Positions 8,094-16,279 of a stretch of DNA of 52,263 nt are shown in pieces. Numbering within the stretch: the first letter of the stretch is position 1; each line of letters opens with the position of its first letter. A model generated the notes under the pieces. It was not told the DNA's origin, searched no databases, and saw only the letters and a list, made by a program, of their open reading frames with translations. The translations under genes and the position numbers were made by a program. Source of the stretch: JANXDG01 sp964521665 (GTDB taxonomy: Bacteria > Elusimicrobiota > Endomicrobiia > DTEH01); contig CAZFSG010000005.1 in the NCBI GenBank assembly GCA_964521665.1, forward strand, positions 1 through 52,263, in the 5' to 3' direction.

Positions 8094-8738
8094 ATGCAAA
8101 AAACTGTTCTTATCACAACAGGTCCTACAAGAGAGTTTATAGATCCTATAAGGTTTATTTCGAACTTATCTTCTGGTAAATTAGGCTACTTTATTGCTAA
8201 ACAATTTATAAAAAATAAATACAAAACAATAATTGTTAGTGGCCCCACTTCTATCCAATATCCTAAAAATTGGAAGGTGTATTATGTACAAACAACACAA
8301 CAAATGTTTGATATTGTCAAAAAATTATTGCCTAAAATAGATGTATTTATTTCAGCAGCAGCAGTTGCTGATTTTAAACCGCAAAAAGTTTTTATCCAAA
8401 AAATTAAAAAAAAGAAAAAAATGATTTTATCTTTAATACCAACAACTGATATTCTTCAATATGTAGGCAAAAACAAGAAAGATTTACAAGTGGTTATAGG
8501 TTTTGCATTAGAAACTGATAAAAAAAATGCTATTAAATATGCAAAAGAAAAATTGTATAAAAAAAATTTGGATTTAATTGTTTTAAATTTTGAAGAAACT
8601 TTTGCCAGCGATTTTATCAAACCTACAATAATTTTTTCTAATGGTAAAATACAAAAGTTTAGAAAAATGACAAAAGAAAAGTTTGCAAAATTGTTATTTT
8701 ATTTGACAGAAGATTTGTTGAAAGAAAAAATGTTATGA
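8094..8738 (+). CDS. coaB: Phosphopantothenate-cysteine ligase (separate CoaB)
   Basis: This ligase joins cysteine to 4'-phosphopantothenate using a nucleotide triphosphate, the step before CoaC. The CoaB motifs are present: VLITTGPTREFIDPIRFISN, LSSGKLGYFIA, SAAAVADFKPQ, then the basic KIKKKKK strip, IPTTDILQYVG, VVIGFALETD and LIVLNF. At 214 residues it is the length of a free-standing CoaB. Splitting of CoaBC is known in some lineages, such as streptococci and enterococci, but here the two halves are adjacent and in CoaC-CoaB order, which suggests fission of the usual fusion. Its stop overlaps the next start as ATGA. Confidence 0.92.
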   Translation: MQKTVLITTGPTREFIDPIRFISNLSSGKLGYFIAKQFIKNKYKTIIVSGPTSIQYPKNWKVYYVQTTQQMFDIVKKLLPKIDVFISAAAVADFKPQKVFIQKIKKKKKMILSLIPTTDILQYVGKNKKDLQVVIGFALETDKKNAIKYAKEKLYKKNLDLIVLNFEETFASDFIKPTIIFSNGKIQKFRKMTKEKFAKLLFYLTEDLLKEKML

Positions 8739-9442
8739 ATGATATAGAACGTATAAAATTAAGTCTTAAATTACAAAAACTTTTATATGGTATAGATGGT
8801 CTGTATTTAGACACAAAATTAACAACAAAAAATAATTTTAATAGTTCAAAAACTAAAAAAGAAATGTTGGCTGAATTAGAAAAAGAAGTTAAAAAATGTC
8901 AAAAATGTAACCTCTATAAAACAAGGATTGAAGCAGTTTTTGGTGAAGGAGATCCTAATGCAAAACTGATGTTTGTTGGTGAAGGACCTGGATACGAAGA
9001 AGATAAACAAGGCAGACCTTTTGTAGGTGCAGCAGGTGAATTGTTAACAAAAATTATTTCAGCGATGGGTCTTACTCGAGAAAAAGTTTATATTACAAAT
9101 ATTGTAAAATGTCATCCTTTGAAAATTCCCGATCCGTATTTAAGAAATAATGATAGACCACCTAATAAATATGAGATTGAAAGTTGTTTACCATATCTTA
9201 AAAAACAAATTATGATAATTAAACCAAGGATTATTTGTTGTTTAGGTTCCACTGCAGCAACTGTGTTAACAAAGAAAGAAGTATCTATAAGTGAGATAAG
9301 AGGAAAAATTTTTAAATATGAAGATAATAATGAGATTGAAATTATTCCAACTTATCATCCGGCAGCGTTACTAAGAAATCCTTCTTTAAAACCTTTAGTT
9401 TGGAGAGATATGAAAGTTATTATTAAAATTTTAGGCTTGTGA
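8735..9442 (+). CDS. Family 4-type uracil-DNA glycosylase (iron-sulfur)
   Basis: This enzyme removes uracil from DNA and starts base-excision repair. The core is FVGEGPGYEEDKQGRPFVGA, matching the family 4 GExPGxxED..GxPFVG motif, with the second active-site motif TYHPAALLRNPSLK near the C-terminus. Four cysteines fit the [4Fe-4S] ligands: CQKC at about 54-57, one in NIVKCHPL and one in ESCLPYL. At 235 residues it is slightly longer than typical because of a 40-residue Lys-rich N-terminus. It overlaps coaB by 4 nt and priA by 1 nt, so it is translationally coupled to both. Confidence 0.93.
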   Translation: MNDIERIKLSLKLQKLLYGIDGLYLDTKLTTKNNFNSSKTKKEMLAELEKEVKKCQKCNLYKTRIEAVFGEGDPNAKLMFVGEGPGYEEDKQGRPFVGAAGELLTKIISAMGLTREKVYITNIVKCHPLKIPDPYLRNNDRPPNKYEIESCLPYLKKQIMIIKPRIICCLGSTAATVLTKKEVSISEIRGKIFKYEDNNEIEIIPTYHPAALLRNPSLKPLVWRDMKVIIKILGL

Positions 9443-11292
9443 TGAAAATATTTTGTAATATAGTATTTCCAACGCCACTTCACCAAGAATTCACTTATTT
9501 TTTATCTGATAATATAATTAAACAATATGTAGAGAATGGCAGTATGGAAAGTTTGATTGGTTGTCGTGCAATAGTAGATTTTGGTAGACAAAAAAATGTT
9601 GTTGGTGTTATAGTAGATGTTAGAAAAGAAACAGATTATAATAAAGATATAAAACCACTAAAAAGTATAATTGATACAAAACCATTATTTAGCTTTGAAC
9701 AAATTGAGTTTGCAAGGAGATTAGCTGAAAAATATTTTGTATCTTTAGGTATAGTGTTAAACCAATTTTTTCCATATGAAGAAAAAATAAAGTTCGAACA
9801 AAGTATAATAGTTTCTCAAAAAGTTAAAAAAATAGAAATAAATGTAGAAGATAAATATGTAAAACTTTATAAAGATAAAAAATTATTAGTATTTAACAAT
9901 ATAAACGAAAAAATTTTGTTCTATAAAAATGTAATTTTTGATATAATAAATCAAAACAAATACCTTATTATTTTGTTTCCATCAAATGTATACATTAAAG
10001 ATTTTTTACAGATTCTATTTAAAAATATTGATGAAAAAACAGTAATGTGGATAAAATCAAAAATTATGTCTTATACAGGTGAACAACCTATTAAAGAACG
10101 TTATAAAGTTTGGCAATTGTTTAGGAATAAACAAATAAATGTTGTGTTAGCAACGAGGATAGGTTCGTTTTTGCCATTTGAAAATGTGACTAATATAATA
10201 ATTGACGAACCTGACTCTTTGGGATATAAAAATCAAGAAGTGCCAATGTATCATGCTCCTGATATAATAGAAGAAAGGATAAAGAAATATAAGATATTGC
10301 TTACTTACTGTTCTTTTGTTCCATCGGTTGAGTTTGTTTTTAAAAATAAAAAAAATATAGAATACATAAAAAATGATGAAAAACAAATAAGTATAAAAAT
10401 AGTTAAAAGCCAACTCAAAAATATAATTATAGAAAATATCTATAAATTTAGACAAACTATAGTTATATTTCCATATAAAGGATATGTAAGATTTTTAGTA
10501 TGCACTATATGTAAACATAAAGTTCCTATAAAAAAAGTTTTGTTAGAAAGATTTGTATGTCCAAAATGTGGAAGTGAATATTATGAATTAATTGGTACTG
10601 GAATACAAAAGTTTGTGCAAAAATTGTTTTATATAAATAAAAACTTGTCGATAAAATATATTGATTCAACTCTGAGTTCAACAAAAATTGAAAAAGTTAT
10701 TACAGATTTTAATAATGAAAAATTTGATGTTTTAGTTTCTACACCGGTGTTGTTTAACTATATTTATAGAATAAACTTTAATAATGTAAAAAGTATATAT
10801 TTTGCATTTTTAGATAATTTGTTGTACAGTAGTTCATATCTCAGTTATGAAAATGTTTTTAAATTAATAACTTTATGCAAGATTTTGTTGAATAGTTATA
10901 ATGTAGAAAATGGAGAAATTTATTTGGAAATATTCCATGATAACGAATATAATAATATATTACTTTCTGATTTAAAAACTTTTTATAAAAAAGAATTAAA
11001 AATAAGGAAAGAACTTGAGTTTCCACCATTTTGTGAAATTGTAAAAATAACATTTGTAAGCAAGGATGAAAACAAACTTAAAAAATTAGTCTCTTTAATA
11101 ATGGAACAACAAACAAATTCTATTTTTTTAACAAAAGATATAATAAGTGAAAAAGGTATGTTTAAAAATGAGATTTTTATAAAAGCAAAAAAAAATTTAA
11201 CTTCTCAATTAAAACAGATCAAAAGTTTAGTATTTCAATACATTAATATAACATCTGATAAAATTTATATTGAATATAATCCAGTTTTATAA
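9442..11292 (+). CDS. priA: PriA-like replication restart protein with degenerate helicase motifs
   Basis: PriA recognises stalled forks and reloads the replicative helicase. The 3' DNA-binding domain is clear (IVFPTPLHQEFTYFL, GCRAIVDFGRQKNVVGVIVD, SIIDTKPLFSFEQIEFARRL), as are DEPDSLGYKNQEVPMYHAPD, KGYVRFLVCTIC and the C-terminal KELEFPPFCEIVKITF. The ATPase motifs are eroded. The Walker A GVTGSGKTE position reads FNNINEKIL (151-159), DEEH is DEPD (255-258), motif III GSATPS is TYCSFVPS, and the AGRAGR motif is absent. Only four of eight zinc Cys remain (C354, C357, C373, C376), with the middle two pairs deleted. An inactive PriA is known in Deinococcus, so this may be a loader without helicase activity. 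ATG 9442 overlaps the previous stop. Confidence 0.85.
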   Translation: MKIFCNIVFPTPLHQEFTYFLSDNIIKQYVENGSMESLIGCRAIVDFGRQKNVVGVIVDVRKETDYNKDIKPLKSIIDTKPLFSFEQIEFARRLAEKYFVSLGIVLNQFFPYEEKIKFEQSIIVSQKVKKIEINVEDKYVKLYKDKKLLVFNNINEKILFYKNVIFDIINQNKYLIILFPSNVYIKDFLQILFKNIDEKTVMWIKSKIMSYTGEQPIKERYKVWQLFRNKQINVVLATRIGSFLPFENVTNIIIDEPDSLGYKNQEVPMYHAPDIIEERIKKYKILLTYCSFVPSVEFVFKNKKNIEYIKNDEKQISIKIVKSQLKNIIIENIYKFRQTIVIFPYKGYVRFLVCTICKHKVPIKKVLLERFVCPKCGSEYYELIGTGIQKFVQKLFYINKNLSIKYIDSTLSSTKIEKVITDFNNEKFDVLVSTPVLFNYIYRINFNNVKSIYFAFLDNLLYSSSYLSYENVFKLITLCKILLNSYNVENGEIYLEIFHDNEYNNILLSDLKTFYKKELKIRKELEFPPFCEIVKITFVSKDENKLKKLVSLIMEQQTNSIFLTKDIISEKGMFKNEIFIKAKKNLTSQLKQIKSLVFQYINITSDKIYIEYNPVL

Positions 11293-11336
11293 TTAAAAGT
11301 TGAAATAAAAATTTTATTTTTATAAAAAGCAAAATT

Positions 11337-11873
11337 ATGAAAGTAAAAATAGAACTACAGATGTATTATAAACTTATTAACCACGGACCTTGTTGTTTAA
11401 TCACTTCGGGAAATAGAAATATCAAAAATGTAGCTCCTATTGCATGGATTACACCATTAAATGACGACCCACCGTTAGTAATTATTTGTGTTGCATCAAC
11501 ACATTATACCGCTGAACTTATAAATAAATATAAAGAGTTTGTTATAAATATTCCGCCTGTGAATTTGATAGAAGAAATTAAACTTGCAGGGAAAATATCT
11601 GGTAGAAAGAAAAACAAGTTTGAAATGTTAAAATTAACTATTGAAGAAGGTGTTAAAGTAGATGTTGTTCATATAAAAGAATGTATTGGGTTCATTGAAG
11701 CAAAATTAGTTGATAAAAAAGAATATGATGGTGTGATATTGTTTGTAGGTAAAGTAGTTCATTGTGAAGTTGAGAAAGATGTTTTTGATGGCGAAAATTT
11801 GATTCCTGAAAAAGCAAAAACAATACATCATGTTGGTGGAAACAAGTTTTTTGTTTCATCAAAGGTTATTTGA
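11337..11873 (+). CDS. Flavin reductase-like FMN-binding protein
   Basis: A 178-residue member of the flavin reductase-like (DIM6/NTAB) family: residues 15-60 (GPCCLITSGNRNIKNVAPIAW followed by PPLVIICVASTHYTAELI) form the split-barrel FMN-binding strands, and EFVINIPPVNLIEEIKLAGK is the next conserved block. The C-terminal part ends in HHVGGNKFFV, a usual closing motif. Such proteins bind FMN and either reduce flavin with NAD(P)H or act as small redox partners; the substrate cannot be told from sequence. It stands alone, 44 nt after priA and followed by repeat copy B. Confidence 0.82.
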   Translation: MKVKIELQMYYKLINHGPCCLITSGNRNIKNVAPIAWITPLNDDPPLVIICVASTHYTAELINKYKEFVINIPPVNLIEEIKLAGKISGRKKNKFEMLKLTIEEGVKVDVVHIKECIGFIEAKLVDKKEYDGVILFVGKVVHCEVEKDVFDGENLIPEKAKTIHHVGGNKFFVSSKVI

Positions 11874-11925
11874 AGTAGATATATGAAAATGTGCAGATGT
11901 GTGTTATGTAAAAAATAAGAATAGA

Positions 11926-12301
11926 ATTTCTGTCAACTAAAAATGATGTTTTTTTTTGAAAACAAAAGATTATAATTTGGTAGCTGCGGGCGTGAATCTG
12001 CGCATATTATTTGTAGAAATATAGCAAAGTAAGCTTTGCGACTACAATTTTTATTTATTGAAAAATTGCAACAACATGGTTGTTGCGATCCAAAAAATTT
12101 TGTAATCGCTAATTTTAATTAGTGCTAGTGTTAGCCGCTGATGCAAAATCAGCGATACAATAAGTAATTGGTAATCGCATGCTTCAGCTTGCGTAATTTT
12201 GCTAAAAAAGAATCTTATTTCTAATTTTTTATACACGTATATTGTGGGAGTTTTATAAACATTATAAAATAGGTACCAAAACGAAAAAATAGAAAGGAGG
12301 A
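11926..12301 (+). repeat. Modular REP-like hairpin array, copy B (head, modules, tail and shared right flank)
   Basis: The 434-base space between 11874 and 12307 contains no gene. The head (TTTCTGTCAACTAAAAATGATG, here slightly diverged) starts near 11926. Modules follow: GTAG plus a GC-rich hairpin (11980 on), a reverse-oriented GCAAAGTAAGCTTTGC with CTAC (12042-12045), GCAACAACATGGTTGTTGC (12068-12086), the TAATTTTAATTA module (about 12110), CGCTGATGCAAAATCAGCG (12136-12154) and a GTAATCGCA-type hairpin. The conserved tail AAAAAGAATCTTATTTC occupies 12205-12226. From 12231 to 12301 the sequence matches the right flank of copy D (ATAAACATnATAAAATAG, ACCAAAAC, AAAGGAG) and reaches the ribosome-binding site of the aminotransferase gene. 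Confidence 0.82.
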
Positions 12302-12307
12302 GTTGAA

Positions 12308-13447
12308 ATGAAAAAATACTTTTTGTTAACACCAGGTCCGACACCAGTACCACCAGAAGTATCCTCTGCTGAAGCACAACCTATATTACATCATAGAACA
12401 AGCGAGTTCGGAAAAATTTTTGTTGAAGTTATTGAAGGAATGAAGTATGTGTTTCAAACAAAAAACGATGTTTTGATGGTTACGGGTTCTGGAACTGCTG
12501 CAATGGAAGCAGCTGTGGTAAATTTGTTATCCGCTGGCGATGAAGTTATAGTTGCATCTTGTGGTAATTTTGGTGACAGATGGGAAAATATTTGTAATGC
12601 TTATGGAGTCAAAGTGCATAAGATTGCGGTTGAATGGGGACAAGCAATAAATCCAAAAGATATAGAAAACTTACTTAAACAAAATAAAAATATCAAAGCT
12701 GTTTTCACAACACATACTGAAACTTCAACTGGAATTGTTAATGATATAGAAGCAATTGGTAAAATAGTAAAAAATACAGATGCAGTATTAGTTGTTGATA
12801 CAGTAAGTGGTCTTGTAAATCAGAAGTTTTTGACTGACGAATGGAATGTAGATGTTGCTGTAACAGGTTCACAAAAAGGACTTATGTGTCCACCTGGGTT
12901 ATCATTTGCTACTGTTAGTTCTAAAGCATGGCAGTTAGTAGAAAAATCAACTTTACCAAAGTTTTATCTTGATTTTAAAAAGATGAGAAAATCTATTGAT
13001 AATAAAGAAACGCCGTTTACACCAGCAGTTTCGTTAGTTGTTGCTATACATAAAGCGATAGAGATTATTAAAGAAAAAACACTTCAAAAAATTTGGGAAG
13101 ATACAGAAAAATTAGCAAAAGCAACACGTGCTGCTATAAAAGCTATGGGATTAAAAATTTTCTGCGACGAAAAACATATAAGTAATGTAGTAACACCGAT
13201 TTCTATGCCTGAAGGTATTGATGGACAAAAGGTTGTTAAAACATTAAGGGAAGAATTTGGTGTTTCAATAGCAGGTGGTCAAGGTAAACTTAGAGGTAAA
13301 ATTGTTCGTATAGCACACATGGGATATATTGATAAAACAGATTTAGTCGTAGGTATCTCATTTTTAGAAGTGGTGTTGAAAAGATTTGGTGTAAATATTG
13401 AAATTGGCAGTGGCACAAAAGCTTTCCAGCAAGTTTTAGAAGAATAA
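12308..13447 (+). CDS. Class V aminotransferase, probable phosphoserine/serine-glyoxylate type
   Basis: A 379-residue PLP enzyme of the alanine-glyoxylate/serine-pyruvate aminotransferase group: LTPGPTPVPPEV at the N-terminus, ILHHRTSEF, VTGSGTAAMEAAV (cofactor phosphate), TTHTETSTG, VVDTVSGL and GSQKGLMCPPGL with the PLP-binding Lys190. It is followed 14 nt later by serA, and this pairing (SerC-like enzyme plus 3-phosphoglycerate dehydrogenase) is a known serine-biosynthesis arrangement in several bacteria and archaea. It therefore probably converts 3-phosphohydroxypyruvate to phosphoserine, though glyoxylate transamination is not excluded. A strong AAAGGAGG precedes the ATG, supplied by the region shared with repeat copy D. 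Confidence 0.88.
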   Translation: MKKYFLLTPGPTPVPPEVSSAEAQPILHHRTSEFGKIFVEVIEGMKYVFQTKNDVLMVTGSGTAAMEAAVVNLLSAGDEVIVASCGNFGDRWENICNAYGVKVHKIAVEWGQAINPKDIENLLKQNKNIKAVFTTHTETSTGIVNDIEAIGKIVKNTDAVLVVDTVSGLVNQKFLTDEWNVDVAVTGSQKGLMCPPGLSFATVSSKAWQLVEKSTLPKFYLDFKKMRKSIDNKETPFTPAVSLVVAIHKAIEIIKEKTLQKIWEDTEKLAKATRAAIKAMGLKIFCDEKHISNVVTPISMPEGIDGQKVVKTLREEFGVSIAGGQGKLRGKIVRIAHMGYIDKTDLVVGISFLEVVLKRFGVNIEIGSGTKAFQQVLEE

Positions 13448-13461
13448 AAAGGAGTAAAGTT

Positions 13462-15051
13462 ATGAAAAAATATAAAATTTTGATGACATATAAAAATACT
13501 GAAGGGTTAGAAAAACTTTTAAATCATCCTGAGATACAAGTTGATATAAAACCAAAACCATCACAAGAAGAACTGGTTAATCTCATAAAAGGTTATGATG
13601 GATTGCTAATTCGTTCTGAGGTAAGAGTTACAAAAGAAATTTTTGATTCAGCGGATATACTTAAAGTTGTTTGTCGTGCAGGGACCGGTGTGGACAATGT
13701 TGATTTACATGCAGCTACAAAAAAAGGTGTAGTGGTAATGAATGTTCCAGGTGGGAATACAATTTCTGCTTGTGAACATACAATCGGTCTTATATTATCA
13801 ATGATGCGTAACATACCACAAGCACACAATTCTTTAAAATCAGGAAAATGGGAACGAGAAAAGTTTGTAGGGAAAGAATTACAAGGAAAAACCTTAGGTC
13901 TTATTGGTTTAGGACGTATTGGTTCCGAAGTTGCAAAAAGGATGAAAATGTTTGATATGAAAATTATTGCTTATGATCCATATGTGTCAGAAGAATATGC
14001 GAATCAGTTAGGAGTTGAACTAAAATCTTTTGAAGAAGTAATAAAAGAAGCAGATATTATCTCTTTACACATTCCAAAAACTGAAGAAACTAAAAATTTG
14101 ATAAATAAAGATGTTATGATGAAGATGAAAGATGGTGTATGTATTGTGAACTGTGCAAGAGGTGGTATTGTAAATGAAAATGATTTGTATGAAATGATAA
14201 AATCTGGTAAAGTTGCAGCAGCTGCGTTGGATGTTTTTGAAAAAGAGCCAATAACTTCTTCACCATTGTTTGAACTTGATAATGTGATAGTTACACCACA
14301 CTTAGGTGCATCAACTGAAGAAGCACAGGTTAAAATTGCAAGAGAAGTTGCTGATATGATGATTGATTTTTTTGTTAACGGAATAATAAGAAATGCAGTT
14401 AATATACCATCTATGGATAAAAAAACTTATGAGAAACTTCTTCCATATATAACTTTGTTAGAAAAGATTGGTGTTTTACAAAGCAAATTTTTTGAAAGTG
14501 CTGTTAAAGAAATTTATATACAATATGTAGGACCTATATTCCAGCAATTGAATACATATATCCTTACATCAGCATATATAAGAAAATTTTTATTTAATTT
14601 TGTAGATATAGAACTTAACTACGTTAACGCACAGGTTGTAGCAAAAGAAAGAGGAATTGTAATTAAAGAAATAAAAGTTCCTGAAGGAAAAGAATATAAA
14701 GAATATGTTAATGTTGTTGTAAAATCTGCTAAGAAAGAAAATTCTATCTCTGCAGTGGTTGTTGATGGAAATAATTACCGCATAGTTGAGATCAATGGTA
14801 TGGATTGCGATGTTGAACCTGAAGGGAAAATAATTATACTTTCTAACATTGATAAACCTGGTATAATTGGTAAAGTAGGAACAATTTTAGGAGATAACAA
14901 TATAAATATTGCGAAAATGTTTGTTGCAAGAGAATCTGTTGGCGGTGAAGCTGTTACTTTTATAAATGTTGATAATGAGCTATCATCAGAAATAATAGAA
15001 AAAATAAAACAAGTTTCTGGAGTAAAAGAAGTAAAGTTTGTAAATTTATGA
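13462..15051 (+). CDS. serA: D-3-phosphoglycerate dehydrogenase (long form with ACT domain)
   Basis: It oxidises 3-phosphoglycerate with NAD, the first step of serine synthesis. The substrate and nucleotide domains show LLIRSEVRVTKEIFD, CRAGTGVDNVD, NTISACEHTIGLILSMMRNI, the Rossmann GLGRIGSEVAKRM (about 150-162), DIISLHIPKTEETKNLIN, NCARGGIVNENDL and VTPHLGASTEEAQ with the catalytic His. The remaining 210 residues are the intervening allosteric substrate-binding domain and a C-terminal ACT domain (IIILSNIDKPGIIGKVGTIL), the usual serine-feedback site. The length of 529 matches the long type I enzymes. Its stop overlaps the next start as ATGA. Confidence 0.96.
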   Translation: MKKYKILMTYKNTEGLEKLLNHPEIQVDIKPKPSQEELVNLIKGYDGLLIRSEVRVTKEIFDSADILKVVCRAGTGVDNVDLHAATKKGVVVMNVPGGNTISACEHTIGLILSMMRNIPQAHNSLKSGKWEREKFVGKELQGKTLGLIGLGRIGSEVAKRMKMFDMKIIAYDPYVSEEYANQLGVELKSFEEVIKEADIISLHIPKTEETKNLINKDVMMKMKDGVCIVNCARGGIVNENDLYEMIKSGKVAAAALDVFEKEPITSSPLFELDNVIVTPHLGASTEEAQVKIAREVADMMIDFFVNGIIRNAVNIPSMDKKTYEKLLPYITLLEKIGVLQSKFFESAVKEIYIQYVGPIFQQLNTYILTSAYIRKFLFNFVDIELNYVNAQVVAKERGIVIKEIKVPEGKEYKEYVNVVVKSAKKENSISAVVVDGNNYRIVEINGMDCDVEPEGKIIILSNIDKPGIIGKVGTILGDNNINIAKMFVARESVGGEAVTFINVDNELSSEIIEKIKQVSGVKEVKFVNL

Positions 15052-15782
15052 ATCATAAGGCAATATTACAAGTTAAAAATCTTACAAAGATATACAAAAA
15101 ACATAAGTTTGTAACTGTTAAAAGAATTGTTGGTGTTGAAAAATTAAATTTTGAAGTTTATGAGAACGAAATTTTTGGTCTGTTAGGACTCAATGGTTCC
15201 GGAAAAACAACTGTAATAAAATTGATATTAGGGTTGTTAAAACCTGATGAAGGAGAAATTTATTTTTTTGATAAAAAACTACCTAACTGGAGTATAAATA
15301 AATATCTTGGATATTTACCTGAAATGGTAAGTTTTAATAAAAATTTTTCTGGGTATGAATTATTAACATTTTATTCAAAAATTACAGATTTTATAGATAG
15401 CCAAAGATTAAACGAAGTAATAAAATTTGTTAAACTTGATAAAGATATATTTAGGAAAGTATCTGATTATTCAAAAGGGATGATACAAAGATTAGGTATT
15501 GCACAGGCAATTGTTCATAATCCAGAACTTCTGATTTTTGACGAACCAACAAGCGGACTTGACCCTGTTGGGATAAAAGAAATCCGAGATCTTATATTAG
15601 AATTAAAATCGCAAGGAAAGACAATATTTTTTTCCTCACATTTAATCTCAGAACTTGAGAAAGTATGTGATCGTGTTGGAATAATACATAAAGGTAAAAT
15701 TATACGTATAGTTGACAATAAAGAGTGGCAAAAAATTCCGTTAGAAGAAATTTTTATTAGTTCGATAGAGGAAAAGAATTAG
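15048..15782 (+). CDS. ABC transporter ATP-binding protein (CcmA/NatA type), no permease nearby
   Basis: A 244-residue single nucleotide-binding domain. Walker A is GLNGSGKTT (residues 47-55 region), the signature is YSKGMIQRLGIAQ, Walker B is LLIFDEPTSGLDPVG and the switch His follows in FFSSHLISELEKVCDRVG. The arrangement matches the CcmA/NatA/drug-export class, which normally works with a separate 6-helix permease. No permease gene follows: the gene ends at 15782 and repeat copy C begins 11 nt later. Its start overlaps serA by 4 nt, so it is co-transcribed with the serine genes. The transported substrate cannot be inferred. Confidence 0.88.
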   Translation: MNHKAILQVKNLTKIYKKHKFVTVKRIVGVEKLNFEVYENEIFGLLGLNGSGKTTVIKLILGLLKPDEGEIYFFDKKLPNWSINKYLGYLPEMVSFNKNFSGYELLTFYSKITDFIDSQRLNEVIKFVKLDKDIFRKVSDYSKGMIQRLGIAQAIVHNPELLIFDEPTSGLDPVGIKEIRDLILELKSQGKTIFFSSHLISELEKVCDRVGIIHKGKIIRIVDNKEWQKIPLEEIFISSIEEKN

Positions 15783-15792
15783 AATTAGATAA

Positions 15793-16220
15793 GGTTCTGT
15801 TAACTAAAAATGATGTTCTTTGAAAAAAAAATATAGTTTGGCAGCCGCAGGCTTTAGCCTGCGTAATAATTGCAACAACATGGTTGTTGCAATCCAAAAA
15901 AATTTTGTATTCGTTAATTTTAATTAGCGCTTGTTTAATACGCTGATATAAAATCAGCAAATACAATAGTAATTGGTAGTCGCAGACTTCAGCCTGCGTA
16001 AATTATTTTGTAGTAGTAAACCTTGGTTTGCTAAAAATGTGATTTATCCTGAATGTGAAGGTGCGGGTGAAATTACAAGAAATGCAACAACATGGTTGTT
16101 GTAGTCCAAAGCAAAAAATGTAACAACGTAGTTGTTGCACTACAAAGGGTAAGTTTAATTTTGGGTAGCCACAGGCTTTAGCTTGCGTAAATTTTACCAA
16201 AAAGAATCTTATTTTAAATA
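15793..16220 (+). repeat. Modular REP-like hairpin array, copy C (head, many modules, tail)
   Basis: The 497-base space 15783-16279 has no gene; this copy fills most of it. The head is GGTTCTGTTAACTAAAAATG (15793 on). Modules include GCAGGCTTTAGCCTGC (15847-15862), GCAACAACATGGTTGTTGC (15872-15890), the TTGTATTCG...AATACAA double-hairpin block (15905-15966), GTAG (15976-15979) plus GCAGACTTCAGCCTGC, GTAG (16010-16013) plus TAAACCTTGGTTTGC, two CAACAAC modules (16084 and 16120, the second followed by CTAC, i.e. GTAG on the other strand), and GTAG (16165-16168) plus an ACAGGCTTTAGCTTGC hairpin. The tail CCAAAAAGAATCTTATTTT lies at about 16197-16215. Confidence 0.84.
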
Positions 16221-16229
16221 GTTATCAGA

Positions 16230-16261
16230 TATCAAAACTTTAAATTATCAAAACTTTAAAT
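16230..16261 (+). repeat. Perfect 16-bp tandem repeat just before the SurA-like gene
   Basis: TATCAAAACTTTAAAT occurs twice head to tail (16230-16245 and 16246-16261) between the tail of repeat copy C and the AAGGAG ribosome-binding site at 16264-16269. It could be a paired protein-binding site or a slipped duplication; nothing in the sequence decides between them. Confidence 0.85.
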
Positions 16262-16279
16262 AAAAGGAGAAAAGAATTC

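Noticed and set aside
15757..16200. Minus-strand open frames across repeat copy C, and a similar one at 12051-12377 over copy B.
   Set aside because: Their translations resemble each other because the DNA modules repeat, not because of a conserved protein; they overlap real genes or repeat arrays and have no start signals.
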